Below, piece by piece: positions 55,386 to 59,727 of a stretch of 59,727 bases of DNA. Source of the stretch: Gnetum montanum (taxonomy: Eukaryota > Streptophyta > Gnetopsida > Gnetales > Gnetaceae); assembly GCA_015680685.1 (NCBI GenBank), contig MNCI01013872.1, forward strand, positions 78,962 to 138,688. The letters run 5' to 3'. Position 1 is the stretch's first letter, and every line of letters starts with the position of its first letter. Position numbers and translations under genes: made by a program. Below the pieces are notes generated by a model. The model made no database searches. It was not told the origin of the DNA and saw only the letters and a program-made list of their open reading frames with translations.

Positions 55386-56377
55386 TGAGCAACAAGTATC
55401 CCTTATGCCCAACCATACAAATAACAAGTGTTCATGTACAATCTAGTCAAATTCTATGGATGGAATTAGTGTGATATCTAGATTATTAAGCATTGATTAT
55501 AGGTTGATATCTTTCCACTTTGACTAGTTGGTAGCTTTATCACGTACGGTTTAGTCCAAAGTGAGGCATACAATAATGATATTATGTGGCCCATAAACTA
55601 ACTACATAACTACAGAGAAATTAATTAATTAGTCTAATTAATAATAAAATGAAATACTAAACTATTATAAGGGTGATGAATGTCTACTCCTAGCTTACGA
55701 TACGTGTCCTGAACTCATGTACCCACTACTAGGATTACCATGTGTTATGCTACTAGGTGAACCAAGCAATAACAGTCCCAAGATTACTATGTGAACATGT
55801 GTTTACACTCAAAATTAGTTACATTCATTTTGCTAAGTGATCAACATGCATGGAAACATAAATATTAACTAACTACATAGAAAATAAATTGCAGTGAAGG
55901 TAAATTTGTTCTAAGTTAAAGTGTTGTAATGAATAGGAATCAATCTTGATCTCATTGTTATTCATGGAATGTGTTAAGGCATAATGCCACTCAAATAAGA
56001 TGTTGTACAACTGACTCAAATCCACAATCACTCACTAACTGCTTACTAACACTATAGAATAAAATTGCAAGATTTTAGCTACACTATTGACCAAATGGGG
56101 CCAAAGATGTGGTAGTTACTTACGTATTTATAGGCAAATATAGGCATTACATCGATGATGATGCATTAATGCATTTAGCTACATTGACAGAGATAGGTTG
56201 ATAATGATGCACCAACAAGGATGCATCGATGAGGCTGTGTCAATGCATCTAGTATGTGTTGCTAGTTAATGCATCTACGTTGTCTCATTGACACATATGT
56301 GTTAACGAGAATGTGTCAACAAGGTTGTGTTGATGGGGATGCACTGATGAAATTACTTGACATATTAGATCTCATCA
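55386..56377 (-). repeat. LTR of the TR-GAG relative (copy B)
   Basis: 992 bp, same ends and length as 26130-27121. No N and no internal 467-bp repeat here, so it serves as the reference for the correct structure of copy A. Confidence 0.8.
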
Positions 56378-59300
56378 TATCTCTATGAATAACTAAAAAC
56401 TCATTCTTGAGTTATACATAAATGGAGAAAGTCTCATTACAAAAATTGCAAGGTGAACAAGACTAGATTGGCTACCATTAGAAAATTGTAGTGTTGCATT
56501 ACAAAATTTTATTTGAGTGGATGTATTACAAAATGACAAACAGACTAGAAAGACATTAAAGTTTACAAAATTATATAGGTCCTCAAAAATCCACTGAAGA
56601 TGAATCTTCTTATTATCACTAGTGGTGGTAGACATTCCAACCATAATTGTTATGTTGATGTGTCTCTTTTATGTAGAACATTTTTCAAGGATGGGCTGAA
56701 ATTTCTCCCCATCTTCCCATGGTTCTAGCAATCATGTGATGTTTGAGCTTTAATCATTGTATATGCTACTATGTGTCCATGGGCATATCCTCCTTTTGGT
56801 CTCTTTTCCTTGCCTTACAAGAGGCCTTCAACCTTAGACATTTATTTTAGCATCACCTGCAATCACCAAAAGACCAATATTATATTTTGTAATTTTTTAT
56901 TAGTAATTAATCCTTTTTGAATCCCTCGTTAGATCAAAGTTGAAAAAAATTTTAGCATTTAGACTCAAGATAATTTCATAATAATGTTCCCCAAGGCTAT
57001 GAGGTAACGAAAATCATTAAGTTGTTTACGTTATTTTGATTATTATTTTTATTATTAGTTATCATAATGTTGAAAAATAGGCTATTACAAAATTTTTAAA
57101 ATTTTTTTCTTAGCCCCCATTATAAATGAGCTTAACTCTGGGAGCTCACAAGTTTTCAAAAAACTAAAACCAAAGGTTTGGCTCATAAGATGGCAAAGAA
57201 ATATTGAATTTGAAGGAAATTTCAATATAAAAGAATTAAAAATAATTCAAAATTAATGAGAAGTAGTCACAAAATCTTGCATAAATTTAGATAAGCTATT
57301 CATGATGTTCTTAAAGATGTGAGGTTGGGTTCAAAGCCATGATCAACAAAAATCATGCAAGTGGATCCTCCCAAAAGTCACACAACTACCTTGGTTAAGA
57401 ACATTTGCTATACTATAGAAAATAATTAGCCTCATAATTTCATGTAATAGTGAGGTGAATAATGGGATGAGAAGGAAATGCAGAGATTGGGNAAACAAAA
57501 ATCATGCAAGTGGATCCTCCCAAAAGTCACACAACTACCTTGGTTAAGAACATTTGCTATACTATACAAAATAATTAGCCTCATAATTTCATGCAATAGT
57601 GAGGTGAATAATGGGATGAGAAGGAAATGCAGAGATTGGGACATGAGTTACCTGACCATGTAAGAAATAGGTTCTTGTGTTAATTGTAATTAAGATGACC
57701 ATCATACTTATTCATATAACTTTCATACCAAGTCCATATCATTAGTAGTGGCCTCACATTGATGTACCCCTTCTTGCCTACCATCATGAGTCCGTAACAA
57801 CCACAAAGAATGATCATCACTCCAAAACAAGAAGAAAATAGAAGAAGAAATGAAAGAAGGGCCTTATTTAGAGGGGTGCCTTTGGGTATGGTTAACTTGT
57901 CTTTCCAATCCCATAACTAGTGCTTGTAACCTATTATTGTGTCTAAGGGATGTGCTTTGAATTCCTGTTTATTTTTTTTATTTTTTCTTTTCTTTCTCTC
58001 TTTCTTGTTGTTGTTGTTTTTTTCATTCACAAGAACCAAATCATGCAAAGACATGCTTCTTTTTTATTGGTTGATGATAGGAGTGATGATAAGTTCCATG
58101 AGGAGTCATAGGCCCCAAGTAGGAAGTCAAGAAGAGAACTTGAAAATCCCCTTGAGGTCATACCTTTTTCCATTCCCACTTGATCTTTCCCTCTTTCTTC
58201 AAGGCACAATTATTAATAGTTAATTTTAGTTTCATGTGAGAAGAACCATTTTTTCATGATAAAGAACTTTTATTTAGAAAAACTAAAGGTATGAATGATG
58301 TGGTCTCACTGCATTACACAATTATTTGCCCAATCATCTTGATAGCATAGGACAAATATCCAACACATGGCATTGACTTCTGTATCATGACTGGCAATAT
58401 CATAATTAACAAAAATATAATAAAAATTCATAAAACATAAAGGAAATAACTCAAGAGAATAGAAAATTATAAAGAAAAGGAAAAAAAACTATAAACAAAA
58501 AACATATTAAGAATTGAAAATTTTTTAAGAAGTAAGAAAACGATAAAAATTGTAAAACAAAAAGTGAATGCACTTATTAGTTCTTGATTCAAGATGAGGC
58601 ATCTCCTACATGACTAAATTCATGGGTAGGTATTTGGAAAATGAACTACACATATCCTTGGTTATACACAATAAGTTTTCCATTTATCATCTTTAATTAT
58701 TTAAGTTTTCTCTTGTTAGCACATTTAACATTAATGGTAATTAGGTTTGGATCATTTGGAGACATATATTCATTAGACTAGAAGGTGCTATCTTATTACA
58801 TGGTCTAGATATGTTTCCTTTTTTATTTCTATTTTTGTTCTTGGGTCTCCATTTTTAACAATATCTTCTGGTGTATATTCAGAGTGTAAGATGTCCTTTT
58901 CGAAGTTCTTTATTTGGTTAATTTTCTTAGGAGTAGAACTAATAAGTGTATTGGTCATTTCCATCCATCTTTTAAATGATTTAGTATTTTGATTCTTGAG
59001 CCACTTGGTGTCTTTTGGTTTAGTGGCTACTATGTAGACTTGGTTTTACACACATAATTGTTCCTTAAGTTTATTGTGGATTGGTATAGGGATTATGTTA
59101 TCACTTTAAACTTTTAGCCTACAATTGCAACCTTTATCATTATTAGTATTGCATGGAAATTTGCACTAGCTATTGTGTAGGAGTAGGAGACATTGTTTTT
59201 GTGAGGAAGGGGTTTGCACTAGACTATCCTTATACTAGTTCAAATGAGCTAGTAGGTCTACTAATTTTATTCACACTAGTGGAAACCATTCTAAAGAAAG

Positions 59301-59727
59301 GATTTTTTGAGGATTTTACTAAGGGCTACTAGCACTATTATTCCTTTGTATGTTCAAAGCACAAGTTGCATTTTTTTGTTAAGGTTGGAATGTCAATCCT
59401 TCATGCATTATTGGTGATAACATATATTGGAGGAAAGTATGAGAGTAATTAGGATGTGATGGATGATGAGAGGCATGTGATGGTGGTCTTACGGGAGATG
59501 TTGCATGTTGATAATATTCAAGAGGGTAGTAGTAGTACGTTGAGGTATGGGAAGTAGAACCATTCTGAAAAACAAGTTATTGAACATAATATCCATAAGG
59601 GTTCAATTGATAATAGGGATATTGCTAGTTTAATGATGGCATCCGCCACAACTGTGGGTTTTGCCATTGTCTTTGATAGTACTCTTGAGGTTGAGGATGA
59701 GTCCTACTTGGATAGTGTTGTTAGTCA
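56378..59727 (-). pseudogene. Internal region of the TR-GAG relative (copy B), cut by window end
   Basis: Counterpart of 27122-30815 without the 467-bp repeat. It contains the same decayed 3' region and protease-tail match; the bases around 59160 lack the piece that encodes the plus-strand frame seen at 30183. It runs out of the window inside the linker/gag segment. A single N at 57492 is flanked by a 147-bp direct repeat (about 57345-57491 and 57494-57640) absent from copy A, most likely another unmerged contig overlap. Confidence 0.65.

Noticed and set aside
1-59727. CRISPR array, operon or other prokaryotic defence system
   Set aside because: No spaced identical repeats of the right form and no prokaryotic gene organisation; the window is plant-type repeat DNA.

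Overview
This window looks like gene-poor nuclear DNA from a seed plant with a large, repeat-rich genome. The evidence is AT-rich sequence filled with plant-type LTR retrotransposons: Ty1/copia with an initiator-Met tRNA primer site, and Ty3/gypsy-related elements of the Tat/Athila kind with an Asp-tRNA-like primer site. There are also a fold-back element, GT-AG intron-like boundaries and no bacterial gene organisation. A conifer or other gymnosperm is possible, but the sequence alone does not prove it. I see no intact, recognisable host gene, and no rRNA, tRNA or CRISPR array.

Layout. 1-1017: low-copy DNA, with a possible terminal exon at the left edge. 1018-2101: a putative LTR built from GTATACGCCC-type short tandem repeats with a TATA box. 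2459-6360: a decayed plus-strand gypsy element (LTR-like 5' region, gag, protease). 7323-7717: a perfect palindrome joined to a fold-back MITE. 7880-8322: a minus-strand PIF1-like helicase relic. 9213-20295: a minus-strand copia element with two 333-bp LTRs. Its integrase gene is split by a nested 6.16-kb minus-strand element (11955-18111) that carries only gag and protease (TR-GAG type) and has a clear 5-bp target duplication. 20296-26129: low-copy and duplicated DNA, including a 66-residue two-exon small-protein candidate. 26130-36400: mosaic minus-strand relatives of the TR-GAG element. 36950-42174: further LTR and gag-protease relics, some on the plus strand.

The main architecture is a direct segmental duplication. 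Sequence from about 7546 to at least 30815 (copy A) recurs from about 42175 to the window end (copy B), with an initial offset of 34.6 kb. Copy B has the helicase relic, the copia 3' half, the 21-kb blocks and the TR-GAG-like 26-31 kb stretch. It lacks the nested TR-GAG insertion and keeps the empty target site. It also lacks 2.3 kb around the copia 5' end, and it holds 3.5 kb (47105-50584) absent from copy A, where several exon-like segments lie. The left breakpoint of copy B falls at the centre of the fold-back element.

Four single N characters (16354, 16456, 27157, 57492) each sit beside repeated or inverted flanking sequence, so local structure there is probably an assembly artefact. Nearly all transposon reading frames are broken; the elements act as a nested, decaying record of insertion and duplication rather than as working genes.
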